Positions 24,243 to 32,571 of a stretch of 36,710 nt of DNA are shown here, in pieces. Source of the DNA: a bacterium. GTDB lineage: Bacteria; JAJRZV01. Both the position numbers and the translations under genes were made by a program. Each line of letters begins with the position of its first letter. Within the stretch, counting starts at the first letter, position 1. The stretch covers positions 1 to 36,710 of the forward strand of contig JAJRZV010000064.1 in NCBI GenBank assembly GCA_024275095.1, in the 5' to 3' direction. The notes below the pieces were generated by a model. It saw only the letters and a program-made list of their open reading frames with translations, searched no databases and was not told where the DNA came from.

Positions 24243-25303
24243 AGAAAGTCGTTCTTTTTACATTCATGACAATGATCAGCTCGTGTGGTTATACACCCAA
24301 ATGTAAAGTCCCGCGTGAAGGAGAATTCGCCTTTCCTTTAAAAATGATTGTTCGAAATCAGAGGCTTTACGTGCTCAATACAGACGCAGGTACCCGTTAC
24401 TGTTCCGGTTTTGTCTCTGTTTTTGCTCTGAATGGAGATGCTCGCCCCTCTTTTGTGAATCACATCTATCCTTTACCTCCGGAGGGGGGTTTCCCTTCCA
24501 TGCTCGGTGGCTTTGATGTGGAAGGAGAAGACATGGTCGTATCAGACCGCAGGTACAGCCGGGTGATACTTACGTCTCTTGAATCCTATGAAGCAGAAAA
24601 TTGTACACCCCCTGATTTTACAGAGGGGTGCTCTTCTTCTGTAATAGATACGTTTCGAGACCCCTTGGATGTTGAAATTACGCCGGATGGGTATCTTTTT
24701 GTTTCGTCTACGCCGTACGGAGAGGTCAGAATGTATACCAGGACCCTTACTTCGTACGTTTCGGCAGCCACGTATTCTTTTGTTTCGAATGTGACAGAAA
24801 CAACCACCGCGTTTTTATCTCCGGCAGAGAACAGGATTTACGTAACCATTCGTGAGCGTCCTGATGTGTATTATTTTGACAATCAAAACGGGGAATGGAG
24901 CCTTACACATGGTCCGTCTCTGGAATATGGAGGCGTGTCTTTCGGTGGAGTTCGCAGAATTGTCCCTGCCGGAGACACGCTTTTAATACTTGCAACCTCT
25001 CCTGATTCTCTGATTGTTGCTGACAATGAGACCCTCACCTTTGAGAAAGTAGTGTACAGTGGTTCTCATCCCATCCACCTTGCAACGGACGGCCGTTTTA
25101 TTGCAGTGGCTAATTTTACCGAAGATACCGTTTCTTTTTATCATTCTGAGTCGTTAAGCCCTCTGGGAACATTTCCGGTATGCCACGGCCCGGCATTCAT
25201 TGTGGCTTCATCTGAGGCAGGGGTATTCTGGGTGTCATGCTTTTTTGAACACAGGGTGGTGGCCATCAACGTGGAGGGAGAAATCCAGTGGAAACTTCCC
25301 TGA
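24239..25303 (+). CDS. predicted lipoprotein, beta-propeller-like (first of two)
   Basis: 354 aa. The N terminus MKKVVLFTFMTMISSC gives a short type II signal with lipobox ISSC, so C16 would be lipidated. The rest is beta-rich with repeating units such as GGFDVEGEDMVVSDRR, DPLDVEITPDGYLFVSS and IHLATDGRFIAVANFTEDTVSFY, typical of NHL/YVTN-like propeller blades. No catalytic motif is visible; it may be a scaffold or binding protein of the envelope. It starts on the yidC stop (ATGA) and its end overlaps the next lipoprotein by 16 bp. Function unknown; position next to yidC suggests an envelope-assembly role, but this is inference. Confidence 0.78.
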   Translation: MKKVVLFTFMTMISSCGYTPKCKVPREGEFAFPLKMIVRNQRLYVLNTDAGTRYCSGFVSVFALNGDARPSFVNHIYPLPPEGGFPSMLGGFDVEGEDMVVSDRRYSRVILTSLESYEAENCTPPDFTEGCSSSVIDTFRDPLDVEITPDGYLFVSSTPYGEVRMYTRTLTSYVSAATYSFVSNVTETTTAFLSPAENRIYVTIRERPDVYYFDNQNGEWSLTHGPSLEYGGVSFGGVRRIVPAGDTLLILATSPDSLIVADNETLTFEKVVYSGSHPIHLATDGRFIAVANFTEDTVSFYHSESLSPLGTFPVCHGPAFIVASSEAGVFWVSCFFEHRVVAINVEGEIQWKLP

Positions 25304-26772
25304 AAAAAAGGTTGATTCTTGTTGTTTTTATCTTCCTCATCGGCTGCAGCGGTAAGGAAGAGTCCAGAACTCCTTTTTCTCAACCCGGTGATATTGCCGT
25401 GTATCAAGCGGAAGGGGAGGAATGGGTGGTGGTGGCAGAAAAGGACGCTCTGGCCCTGGTTAATGCAGAAGAAGGAGTAATAAAGGAGGTTGTTTCCGTG
25501 GATGGAGTCCCTCTTTTGTTGGCCGCTGAAGGTTCCAGTGCTTATGCAGTTGTGCGTACGCCGGAGGAATCCTTTGTGCTTTATCAGTACGCTCATCCGT
25601 TAAGCTTCGTGCGGAGTTATCAACTCCCTTTTACCATGGTTGCTCCGCTCGAACTGGTGAGTGCACAGGGACTTGTTGTTCTCGCAGGTGTGGAGAGTAC
25701 AGGAGCCACCTTTATGGTGACCATGATTCACTCGGGTTCATGGGCTGCTCTTCAAAACATAGATTATGCTGGAGCAATGACAGATTCTCTGGGAATTCTT
25801 GTGGTAGAAAGATCGGGAAAAATTTATCTTGTCAGGGACGATGGAACTCTCTCTCCACTCTTTGATTCCGGCATTTCGTCTCCGTCAGCGGCGTGCGCAT
25901 GTGCTTCATCACTCTGTATCGCCCGGGAGAATACAGTTTTTGTTTATGATAAAGATACGGGGATGCTGGTGGATACAATTGAGCTGGATGCACCTGTGAT
26001 GCAATGCGGCACGATGGGCGGCATTGCATCCTTTATGGGAGATGGGGTCGAGGCTCCCGTGGTTTACGTGCTGGGAGCTGATGGACACATCTATTTCCTG
26101 GACACACTGCGCTGGTGTGAAAAGTCGCATCCCGTGCCAGGTATAACCAGTGTGAACGATATTGGAGATACAAATGATTATGTGCTTACAGTAGATGATG
26201 TCGACGAGTGCTCTGTGCAGACCCAGACGTGGACGATCACCTACGAAGGGTTTCACCCTTTCATGACGGGTATTACAGTATCCGTGTTCCCTGGGGGGAT
26301 TACGGAACTGTCTGAGCAGTGGCAATATGATGTTGTTATGCCCGGGGATGAGGTGTATTTGCAGGACAGGTGGTATTCCGTAAGTGTTACAGGCCCGGGT
26401 TACATGCAGCTGAATCCTGAACCCGGTTTTACAGGGTCCTGTACAGCCACCGTGAGGTTGAAGGGTTTCAGTGTTTATGGCTCGCTTTCAGGTCTCCAGC
26501 ACGGCAGGCTGGTGCCATCTCAGGCTTACACAGTGGATGATGGGAGCCTTACCTTTGCACTAACTCTTACGGGTGAGCCTGATCCTGGTGATTCCGTTAC
26601 CGTTGCTTTCTATCGCAGAGACCCTCTTCTTCCTGTAAAGCTGTCTTCTCCGCCCGGGGGCCTGGAGGCATCAATGCTTTACGGCTGGCTGTACGTGACC
26701 ACCCCGTACGATGGGTATCTCCGGATTATTAAACTGGAAAGCGAGGTGAAAGAGGTACTGGTGGGAAAATAA
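25288..26772 (+). CDS. predicted lipoprotein (second of two)
   Basis: 494 aa. GTG at 25288 with GGAGGG nine nt upstream; the signal runs through LKKRLILVVFIF to lipobox LIGC, lipidating C20. The first 300 residues look like a second beta-propeller (GDIAVYQAEGEEWVVVAEKDALALV; DNTVFVYDKDTGMLVDTIEL-like blade). The C-terminal 180 are beta-sandwich-like and Gly/Ser-rich, with no family I recognise. Overlap with the first lipoprotein implies they are made together and may form a pair. The mnmE start shares one base with its stop (TAATG). Confidence 0.75.
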   Translation: METSLKKRLILVVFIFLIGCSGKEESRTPFSQPGDIAVYQAEGEEWVVVAEKDALALVNAEEGVIKEVVSVDGVPLLLAAEGSSAYAVVRTPEESFVLYQYAHPLSFVRSYQLPFTMVAPLELVSAQGLVVLAGVESTGATFMVTMIHSGSWAALQNIDYAGAMTDSLGILVVERSGKIYLVRDDGTLSPLFDSGISSPSAACACASSLCIARENTVFVYDKDTGMLVDTIELDAPVMQCGTMGGIASFMGDGVEAPVVYVLGADGHIYFLDTLRWCEKSHPVPGITSVNDIGDTNDYVLTVDDVDECSVQTQTWTITYEGFHPFMTGITVSVFPGGITELSEQWQYDVVMPGDEVYLQDRWYSVSVTGPGYMQLNPEPGFTGSCTATVRLKGFSVYGSLSGLQHGRLVPSQAYTVDDGSLTFALTLTGEPDPGDSVTVAFYRRDPLLPVKLSSPPGGLEASMLYGWLYVTTPYDGYLRIIKLESEVKEVLVGK

Positions 26773-28130
26773 TGAAAGGGGATACCATTGCTGCCCCGGC
26801 CACACCACCCGGTCGCGGTGCCGTCTCAGTGATAAAAATCAGCGGGGCAGAAAGTTTTTCACTTGTACACAAAATCAGCGATGTAAAGCACCTGGAACAC
26901 CGTCGTGCCATTCTCTGTCGTATTATTCATCCTGAAACAAAGGACGTGGTGGACCAGGCGCTTGTTCTCCCTTTCAAAGCTCCCCACTCTCAGACCGGAG
27001 AAGACCTGGTAGAAATTCACCTGCACGGCAACCCCTTTCTGGTGAATATGGTGCTCAGACTCCTCTTTGAACATGGTGCACGCCCTGCCATGCCCGGGGA
27101 GTTTACGAGGCGGGCTTTTGAAAATGGAAAGATCGACCTTCTTCAGGCTGAAAGCGTTGCTGAAATTGTGGCCGCCGGGAGCGAAGTATGGCTTCGTCAC
27201 TCAGCTCGGGCCCTTGTGGGAGAAGGAAGTGAAATTTTAAAAGAGATTCGGGAAAAACTTCTGCAGGCCGCTGTCCGGTTGGAGACGTACATTGAATTTC
27301 CAGAAGAGGAGGAGCCCGCAGCAATTACGGTTAGTGAAATTCGCAGCTCCATACTTTCACTAAAATCTCTTGTTGAGCGGGCAGTTCAGGGGTACAGGTT
27401 GCTCTCACGGTATCGCAGTGAAGGCAAAGTCGTACTCACCGGACCACCAAATGCAGGCAAGTCTTCTCTGCTCAACGCCCTTGTGGGATTTGAACGTGTT
27501 GTTACTTCGCCTGAAGCAGGAACAACCAGAGATTACGTTGAGGTCTTGCTTGATGCAGGCGGGGCAATGATTACAGCAGTGGACACTCCCGGACTTCGAG
27601 AGCCGGAAACGCCGGTGGAGATGAGGGGGATCGATCTTGCCCGCAGAGTGCTGAACGAAAGTCATCTTCTTGTCCTGGTTCTGGATGCATCGAAAGAACC
27701 CGGTGAAGAAGAGAAACGTGTGCTCGATGAAACAGAGACCCGGGACCGCATTATTGTTCTTAACAAGTGCGACCTTCCCCTTCGCTGGGATGAAAAAGAA
27801 CTTGAAAACAGGAAAAGGTACAAGCTCGTGCGCACCTCCGCGATTACTGGAGAGGGTGTGGGCTTGTTGAGGAAGGCCATCGAGGAGTTTTTTCTTCCAT
27901 CAGATGTGCCTGATGTGGACGTTGCTTTTGTAAGGGAAAGACAGTGCGCTCTTGCAGAAAAGGCGGCGGAGGCGTTAAAAAAAGCGGCTGAACACCTGAA
28001 TTCAGGATTCGCTGATCTTGCTGCCGCGGAACTGAGGGAAGCCATGCGACTGCTGGAGGAAATCACCGGTGAAATCTCCACCGAGGAAGTGCTGAACACC
28101 ATTTTTGCCACATTTTGTATTGGTAAATAG
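26772..28130 (+). CDS. mnmE: tRNA modification GTPase MnmE
   Basis: MnmE with MnmG installs the 5-substituent on wobble U34 of certain tRNAs, using methylene-THF and GTP. 452 aa. The N-terminal THF-binding domain opens DTIAAPATPPGRGAVSVIKISG. The G domain has GPPNAGKSS (about 222-230, including the K-loop Asn), a T-R motif AGTTRD, DTPGLRE and NKCD. The C terminus ends FCIGK, with the conserved Cys. All features are intact. It is tightly coupled to the upstream lipoprotein and 9 nt from pdaD. mnmG is not in the window. Confidence 0.97.
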   Translation: MKGDTIAAPATPPGRGAVSVIKISGAESFSLVHKISDVKHLEHRRAILCRIIHPETKDVVDQALVLPFKAPHSQTGEDLVEIHLHGNPFLVNMVLRLLFEHGARPAMPGEFTRRAFENGKIDLLQAESVAEIVAAGSEVWLRHSARALVGEGSEILKEIREKLLQAAVRLETYIEFPEEEEPAAITVSEIRSSILSLKSLVERAVQGYRLLSRYRSEGKVVLTGPPNAGKSSLLNALVGFERVVTSPEAGTTRDYVEVLLDAGGAMITAVDTPGLREPETPVEMRGIDLARRVLNESHLLVLVLDASKEPGEEEKRVLDETETRDRIIVLNKCDLPLRWDEKELENRKRYKLVRTSAITGEGVGLLRKAIEEFFLPSDVPDVDVAFVRERQCALAEKAAEALKKAAEHLNSGFADLAAAELREAMRLLEEITGEISTEEVLNTIFATFCIGK

Positions 28131-28139
28131 GAGGTGGAT

Positions 28140-28682
28140 ATGTATGTGCCCCGTTATGTATTTCTCACGAAAGGTGTGGGTGTACACAGAGAAAAATTGG
28201 CATCGCTGGAACAGGCACTCCGCAATGCCGGGATTGCACCGTTCAACCTTGTCAAGGTTTCCAGCATTATACCGCCGGGATGTAAATTGATCACCCGTGA
28301 AGAGGGCCTCAAAAAGCTTCATAAAGGCCAGATACTTTTTTGCGTGTTATCAGAAAACAGTTCCAACGAGCCTTTTCGACGCATCGTTGCGAGCGTGGGC
28401 CTGGCGTTTCCCAAAAAGAGTGATGTTCACGGTTACCTTTCAGAGCACCATGCCTTTGGTCAAACAGCACAGGAAGCAGGCGAGTACGCGGAGGATTTGG
28501 CTGCTTACATGCTCGCCACCACCCTCGGCGTGGACTTTGACCCTGAGCGCAGTTACGATGAGAAGCGGGAGGTGTGGCGGTTCAGTGGATATGAAGTGGA
28601 TACCACTCATGTGGCAGTAGATGCCGTGTGTGAACAGGGTGGAGTCTGGACGACGGTTCTTGCTGCGGCAGTGCTTATTTGA
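28140..28682 (+). CDS. pdaD: pyruvoyl-dependent arginine decarboxylase
   Basis: Makes agmatine and CO2 from arginine. The proenzyme cleaves itself at a Ser-Ser bond to form the pyruvoyl cofactor; here S41-S42 in KVSSIIPPG. 180 aa from ATG 28140, chosen because AGGAGG (28129-28134) lies 5 nt upstream; a GTG at 28134 is within that Shine-Dalgarno. Further family landmarks are NSSNEPFRRIVASVGLAF and the conserved acidic SEHHAFGQT (E102). This archaeal-type enzyme also occurs in scattered bacteria. The agmatinase gene follows 15 nt later, which strongly supports the arginine assignment over aspartate or histidine. Confidence 0.95.
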   Translation: MYVPRYVFLTKGVGVHREKLASLEQALRNAGIAPFNLVKVSSIIPPGCKLITREEGLKKLHKGQILFCVLSENSSNEPFRRIVASVGLAFPKKSDVHGYLSEHHAFGQTAQEAGEYAEDLAAYMLATTLGVDFDPERSYDEKREVWRFSGYEVDTTHVAVDAVCEQGGVWTTVLAAAVLI

Positions 28683-28697
28683 ACCAAAGGAGGATTT

Positions 28698-29582
28698 TTG
28701 AAAGATACGCGAGAGTCACAACCGTCGTTTCTGGGAGAGAACGCATCAGAAGAAAATGCCCGCGTCTTTATCATTCCTGTATGCTATGAACGAACGACAA
28801 CCTGGCGTCGGGGCACTGGGAAGGCTCCCCTGCGTATACTCCAATCATCCGTTGAGCTGGATGATATAGATGTCTGTACAGGAAAGGATGTTTCACCCTT
28901 TGTCCATACCTGCACAATTGTAAAACCAGCTGATATCGCAGCACTGACAACATCTCTTTCACAAATCATCGGGTCTGCAAATGGTTTGCCACTTGTGGTG
29001 GGTGGTGAACATTCTGTTACAGTCGCTGCTGCCGGTGCATTCTCGCATCTGGGCATTAAACCCGGGAGCGTGGTTGTTTTTGATGCTCACATGGACGCAT
29101 ACGCAGATTACGGGGGACGACGCGATTCGCACGCCAACGTTGTGTACAATCTTGTGAGGGAATGGCACGATGTACCGCTGTTCCTTGCAGGGGTCCGCAC
29201 CTGGAGTGCGGCAGAAAGAACGTTTGTTGAAGCTCACCCTCAAATTCACGTATGGTATAGTGACGGTCCATGCTCTTGGGCGGAAGCAGCAAGCAACAGC
29301 CTTCAGCTGTTGCACCCTCCCGTGTTCATTTCCATTGACCTTGACGTGCTGAACCCTTCGACCCTGCCGTGGGTGAGCAATCCAGTACCTGGAGGCCTGG
29401 ATGTATCGCAGTTGCTGGCATGGGTCAGGCGGATTTTCTACCGATTTCAGGTGTGCTATGTGGATGTGGTGGAATACAGTCCTCCTCTCGAGGAAAAGAC
29501 TTCTACAGACTTAACGGTTGCGTTTATCCTCAAGCAGATAATCGGGAGCTATCTTTCCTGTCCGAATTTTCAGAATCCGTAA
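28698..29582 (+). CDS. speB: agmatinase (ureohydrolase family)
   Basis: Hydrolyses agmatine to putrescine and urea with two Mn ions. 294 aa. Metal ligands are visible: H105 (GGEHS), D129, H131 and D133 (DAHMD), and D214, D216 (IDLDVLNP). Other family marks are SHANVV, PVPGGL and E259 in VVEYSP, which contacts the guanidinium group. The TTG start at 28698 follows AAAGGAGG. It is paired with the upstream arginine decarboxylase. The context favours agmatinase over arginase or guanidinobutyrase. The last 13 bp overlap the opposing SRPBCC gene. Confidence 0.93.
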   Translation: MKDTRESQPSFLGENASEENARVFIIPVCYERTTTWRRGTGKAPLRILQSSVELDDIDVCTGKDVSPFVHTCTIVKPADIAALTTSLSQIIGSANGLPLVVGGEHSVTVAAAGAFSHLGIKPGSVVVFDAHMDAYADYGGRRDSHANVVYNLVREWHDVPLFLAGVRTWSAAERTFVEAHPQIHVWYSDGPCSWAEAASNSLQLLHPPVFISIDLDVLNPSTLPWVSNPVPGGLDVSQLLAWVRRIFYRFQVCYVDVVEYSPPLEEKTSTDLTVAFILKQIIGSYLSCPNFQNP

Positions 29583-30298
29583 TCTTCAGATGAACCTTTT
29601 TCCTTTTTTTCACTGCCTGTTTTTTCTACCTGCACCTCTCCTTTAGCAATGGCTTCGGCTCGCTCTTTAATGGATTTGACGACCAGTGCTGCTGAGGAGA
29701 GCTGTATGGCGAGTTCGATATGTGGCTCCGCTTTCAAAATGGATTTTACCAGGAATCCCATGGACCTCAGGTCCGAGTAAACAGTGTACATAGCCACCGT
29801 TTTTTTGCCGCCTTCCACCGGGTAAAGCCGCCAGGCACCGGTGACTTCCTTGAGGTCTCCCTTGACAAGGTACCACTCGTCGTAATACTTCGAGCGGTCA
29901 AGGAGGTGAAATAAACGGTAGTACACCCGCATGGAAATGATCGTGAACTTGAATTTGAGGTTGTAATCTACCACAGCCGTATTTTCCGTGCGTTCGACCA
30001 CTTTTACATCCTTTGTCTGGGGCATAAATTCCTCGTAGCGATCCCAGTCCGTAATGACATCCCAGACAATGTCGGGAGAAGTGTTTACCACGCCTGCAGC
30101 AGTGACAAAGAGGGGTTCGCTCGGGTCTTTTACGGGATGCACGATGGTCATCTCACCCTCGCCGATAACATGGGCAATTTCTTCCGCATTCAGCGCCTTG
30201 AACTGGGGTATTGATATGCGCGGTTTTTCTTCTTCACCGCCTGATGCGGGAAGAGCAAAGACCAGCAACAATGCTACTGCACACATTTCTTTTTTCAT
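29570..30298 (-). CDS. exported SRPBCC/START-domain protein
   Basis: 242 aa from ATG 30298, fixed by GGGGAGG six nt upstream (an in-frame start at 30313 lies further up). The N terminus MKKEMCAVALLLVFALPASG is a Sec signal peptide. Residues about 60-205 form a START/polyketide-cyclase-like hydrophobic-ligand fold: GVVNTSPDIVWDVITDWDRYEEFMP-type opening, central strands, and a long C-terminal helix. The tail is Lys/Glu-rich (KTGSEKKEKG). It may carry a lipid in the periplasm; no catalytic motif is visible. It has its own promoter and is divergent from wecB. Confidence 0.85.
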   Translation of the reverse strand: MKKEMCAVALLLVFALPASGGEEEKPRISIPQFKALNAEEIAHVIGEGEMTIVHPVKDPSEPLFVTAAGVVNTSPDIVWDVITDWDRYEEFMPQTKDVKVVERTENTAVVDYNLKFKFTIISMRVYYRLFHLLDRSKYYDEWYLVKGDLKEVTGAWRLYPVEGGKKTVAMYTVYSDLRSMGFLVKSILKAEPHIELAIQLSSAALVVKSIKERAEAIAKGEVQVEKTGSEKKEKGSSEDYGF

Positions 30299-30331
30299 GA
30301 CCAGCCTCCCCACATGGTGAATAATGAATGC

Positions 30332-30360
30332 AATTTAGCAAACCATTACCGCCGGGTCAA
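30332..30360 (-). promoter_or_regulatory. promoter of the SRPBCC gene
   Basis: Minus strand: TTGACC (30360-30355), 17 bp, TAAATT (30337-30332). Transcription would start near 30325, giving a 27-nt leader that contains the GGGGAGG Shine-Dalgarno. Confidence 0.5.
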
Positions 30361-30369
30361 AGTAAAAAC

Positions 30370-30398
30370 TTTTCAAAAGAGATTCTTTTCAATACAAT
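30370..30398 (+). promoter_or_regulatory. possible wecB promoter
   Basis: TTTTCA (30370-30375), 17 bp, TACAAT (30393-30398, 5 of 6). The -10 lies 3 nt before the ATG at 30402 and 9 nt before the ATG at 30408; the latter would give a nearly leaderless mRNA. Confidence 0.35.
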
Positions 30399-30401
30399 CC
30401 C

Positions 30402-31535
30402 ATGACCATGCATGTATGCGTGATTTTCGGCACCCGTCCCGAAGCCATAAAACTCGCGCCTGTGGTGAAGGCCCTGCGCCGTGCAAGGGTAAGGCAGAGC
30501 ATTGTAATTACTTCTCAGCATTCGGAAATGCTACAGCAGGTGCTGGATATTTTCCGCATTCGTCCTACGAAGGACCTGAAGGTGATGAAGCCAAACCAGA
30601 GTCTGGATTACATCACTGCTGCAGTGCTCAGGCGGGTCTATGCCACCCTTGAGGAGCTGAAACCTCACGTTGTGCTCGTGCAGGGTGATACCACCACTGC
30701 ATTTGCAACTGCACTGGCAGCATATTACCAAAAGATAAAGGTCGGCCATGTGGAAGCCGGGCTCAGGACGTACGACATTTACAGTCCCTTTCCCGAAGAA
30801 GTCAACAGGCGCCTTATCGCTCCCCTTGCTCAATTTAATTTTGCACCGACACGACGTGCGGTGGCCAATCTTCTTCGGGAAGGTGTTGCCGAAGAGTCGA
30901 TATTCATTACAGGCAATACTGTTGTGGATGCACTTCAGTATATCTCTTCACGGGTAAAGGGGCCTTCTAATCCTGTAGCAGCACGTGCAATGGAAGCCGA
31001 GCGGCTTGTACTTCTTACCACCCATCGACGCGAAAGTTTTGGCCCTGATATGGAGGATATTTTGCTGGCTGTCAAAACACTGGCACGCAGATTTCCAGAA
31101 GTCACGGTGCTGTTCCCCGTGCACCCTAATCCCAACGTGAAGAGGCCCGCACAACTGATTTTGAAAGGACTCCCGAACGTTCTTACGGTGAAGCCGCTGC
31201 CTTATACTGACCTGGTGTGTTTGATGCGCAGCGCCTATCTCATACTGACAGATTCAGGAGGCATTCAGGAGGAAGCCCCCACGTTCGGTAAACCCGTGCT
31301 GGTATTGAGGAAAAAAACAGAGCGTCCTGAAGGGATTGAGGCAGGTGTCGCCCGGCTGGTGGGAACGGACAAGAAACGCATTGTTGAGGAAGCGACACGC
31401 CTTCTCACGGATAAAGAGGCCTATGTACAGATGTCACGGCCGGCCAATCCATACGGTGATGGGAAGGCCTCCGAGAGAATCGTGGAAGTGATAAAGACGG
31501 GTCGCCTTTCTCAGCCTTTCCAGCCTTTTGAGTAA
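30402..31535 (+). CDS. wecB: UDP-N-acetylglucosamine 2-epimerase (non-hydrolysing)
   Basis: Interconverts UDP-GlcNAc and UDP-ManNAc for surface polysaccharide. 377 aa, a GT-B-fold enzyme with FGTRPEAIKLAP at the start, VQGDTTT, HVEAGLRT, PFPEEVNR, TGNTVVDAL, TTHRRES, and DSGGIQEEAP near the C terminus; all are standard. Two ATGs lie at 30402 and 30408; the second (MHVCVIFGTRP) fits the family and the promoter better. It stands alone, without other polysaccharide genes beside it. The end overlaps the opposing kinase gene by 25 bp. Confidence 0.96.
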   Translation: MTMHVCVIFGTRPEAIKLAPVVKALRRARVRQSIVITSQHSEMLQQVLDIFRIRPTKDLKVMKPNQSLDYITAAVLRRVYATLEELKPHVVLVQGDTTTAFATALAAYYQKIKVGHVEAGLRTYDIYSPFPEEVNRRLIAPLAQFNFAPTRRAVANLLREGVAEESIFITGNTVVDALQYISSRVKGPSNPVAARAMEAERLVLLTTHRRESFGPDMEDILLAVKTLARRFPEVTVLFPVHPNPNVKRPAQLILKGLPNVLTVKPLPYTDLVCLMRSAYLILTDSGGIQEEAPTFGKPVLVLRKKTERPEGIEAGVARLVGTDKKRIVEEATRLLTDKEAYVQMSRPANPYGDGKASERIVEVIKTGRLSQPFQPFE

Positions 31536-32032
31536 GCTTTAAAAATTTCCAGTGCAATAGTATCAGGATGGAGGGTCGCATCCACTTTTATGTGGGCATG
31601 CTGACGATAAAGCTTTTCCCTTACAGCAAACTCGTCCTTCAGTGTGGTGGAAGAGAGAAGAAGGAAGCCACGGGGGCGCTGTCCCCCGATTCGCTTCCAC
31701 CATTCTTCAAGACTCAGATACAACCATACCACGAACCCCGAAGATTTTGCTCTTTCCATGGCATCGCGATGATATACCACGGAACCACCGGGTGCGAGCA
31801 CCCTTTTCTCTCCCAGACATTCTAAAAAGATTTGTCCTTCCTGTTTGGAGAACTCTTCCGGGCCTATCTCCTCCAGTATGGTGTCGAGATTCTTGCGAAA
31901 TCGTGCCTCCATGACCCTGTCTGTGTCAATGAACTGGAAGTCCAGTTTCTTTGCGAGGATCGAGCCCACCGTGCTTTTGCCAGCACCTGCAATCCCAATA
32001 AGAATAACAGGTATCTTTTTTGTAGCGCTCAT
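31511..32032 (-). CDS. shikimate-kinase-like small kinase
   Basis: 173 aa from ATG 32032 (GTG at 32050 is an alternative). P-loop GIAGAGKST at 13-21, IDTD with D36 and D38, lid motif RPRGFLL near 119-125, and REKLYRQHA near 138-146 match the shikimate kinase fold. Two substrate-site features differ: the Arg of the F-R-x2-E motif is Ser (F61-S62-KQE), and the GGG triplet reads GGS (82-84). Shikimate kinases use that Arg to hold the shikimate carboxylate, so the true substrate may differ. It lies 80-100 nt downstream of the DUF35 genes on the same strand, so it may belong with the thiolase block. No other aro gene is nearby. Confidence 0.8.
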   Translation of the reverse strand: MSATKKIPVILIGIAGAGKSTVGSILAKKLDFQFIDTDRVMEARFRKNLDTILEEIGPEEFSKQEGQIFLECLGEKRVLAPGGSVVYHRDAMERAKSSGFVVWLYLSLEEWWKRIGGQRPRGFLLLSSTTLKDEFAVREKLYRQHAHIKVDATLHPDTIALEIFKAYSKGWKG

Positions 32033-32129
32033 AACGTTAGAAGGTGACACATTTGTTGATTTTTCCTGCGTGTTTATCTCACAGCGTCAACTATACCTGC
32101 AACAGAGCAAACAGGCAAAGAGACAGCTT

Positions 32130-32570
32130 TTATTTTACAGGCCTGAAGTATTTGATGTCGTGAATTGTGCCTTTTCTTTCTTCCCTCCACACTGCCTTCA
32201 CGCGCATGCCCACGTGCACATCCTTGAAATCAATCTCGTCAAGTCTGTGGTGAAGCTCTGTATCGCATCCGTCAAGAACGATAAGGGCATAACAGTATGG
32301 AGGCTTTGTGGGCTGGCCTATGAAAGGCATGTATACGATTGTAAAACTTTTGACAATTCCTTCGTCTTTTACTTCGACCCATCCTTGGATATCGGCAAAA
32401 CACCATCCGCAGTAGGGCCGCGGAGGAAGAAATGTACGGCCGCATTTTCCACAGCGGGTCGCCATTATACGGCCCTGACGCAGCCCTTCGTAGAACGTGC
32501 CGTACCATTTGCCGTACCTGTATTTATAGGGAAATGTAAACACTTCCTTAATTTCTGTGATGCGTTCCAC
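32130..32570 (-). CDS. DUF35 OB-fold zinc-ribbon protein (second of two)
   Basis: 146 aa from GTG 32570, chosen because AAGGAGG lies 6 nt upstream and an earlier TTG (32588) overlaps the previous gene. It has an N-terminal rubredoxin-like zinc ribbon with CGKC and CGWC pairs, then an OB-fold typical of acyl-CoA-associated DUF35 proteins (GWVEVKDEGIVKSFTIVY-like strands). Such proteins pair with thiolase-fold partners and supply a CoA-binding or structural surface. It begins 1 nt after the stop of the other DUF35 gene. Confidence 0.9.
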   Translation of the reverse strand: MERITEIKEVFTFPYKYRYGKWYGTFYEGLRQGRIMATRCGKCGRTFLPPRPYCGWCFADIQGWVEVKDEGIVKSFTIVYMPFIGQPTKPPYCYALIVLDGCDTELHHRLDEIDFKDVHVGMRVKAVWREERKGTIHDIKYFRPVK

Positions 32571-32571
32571 G

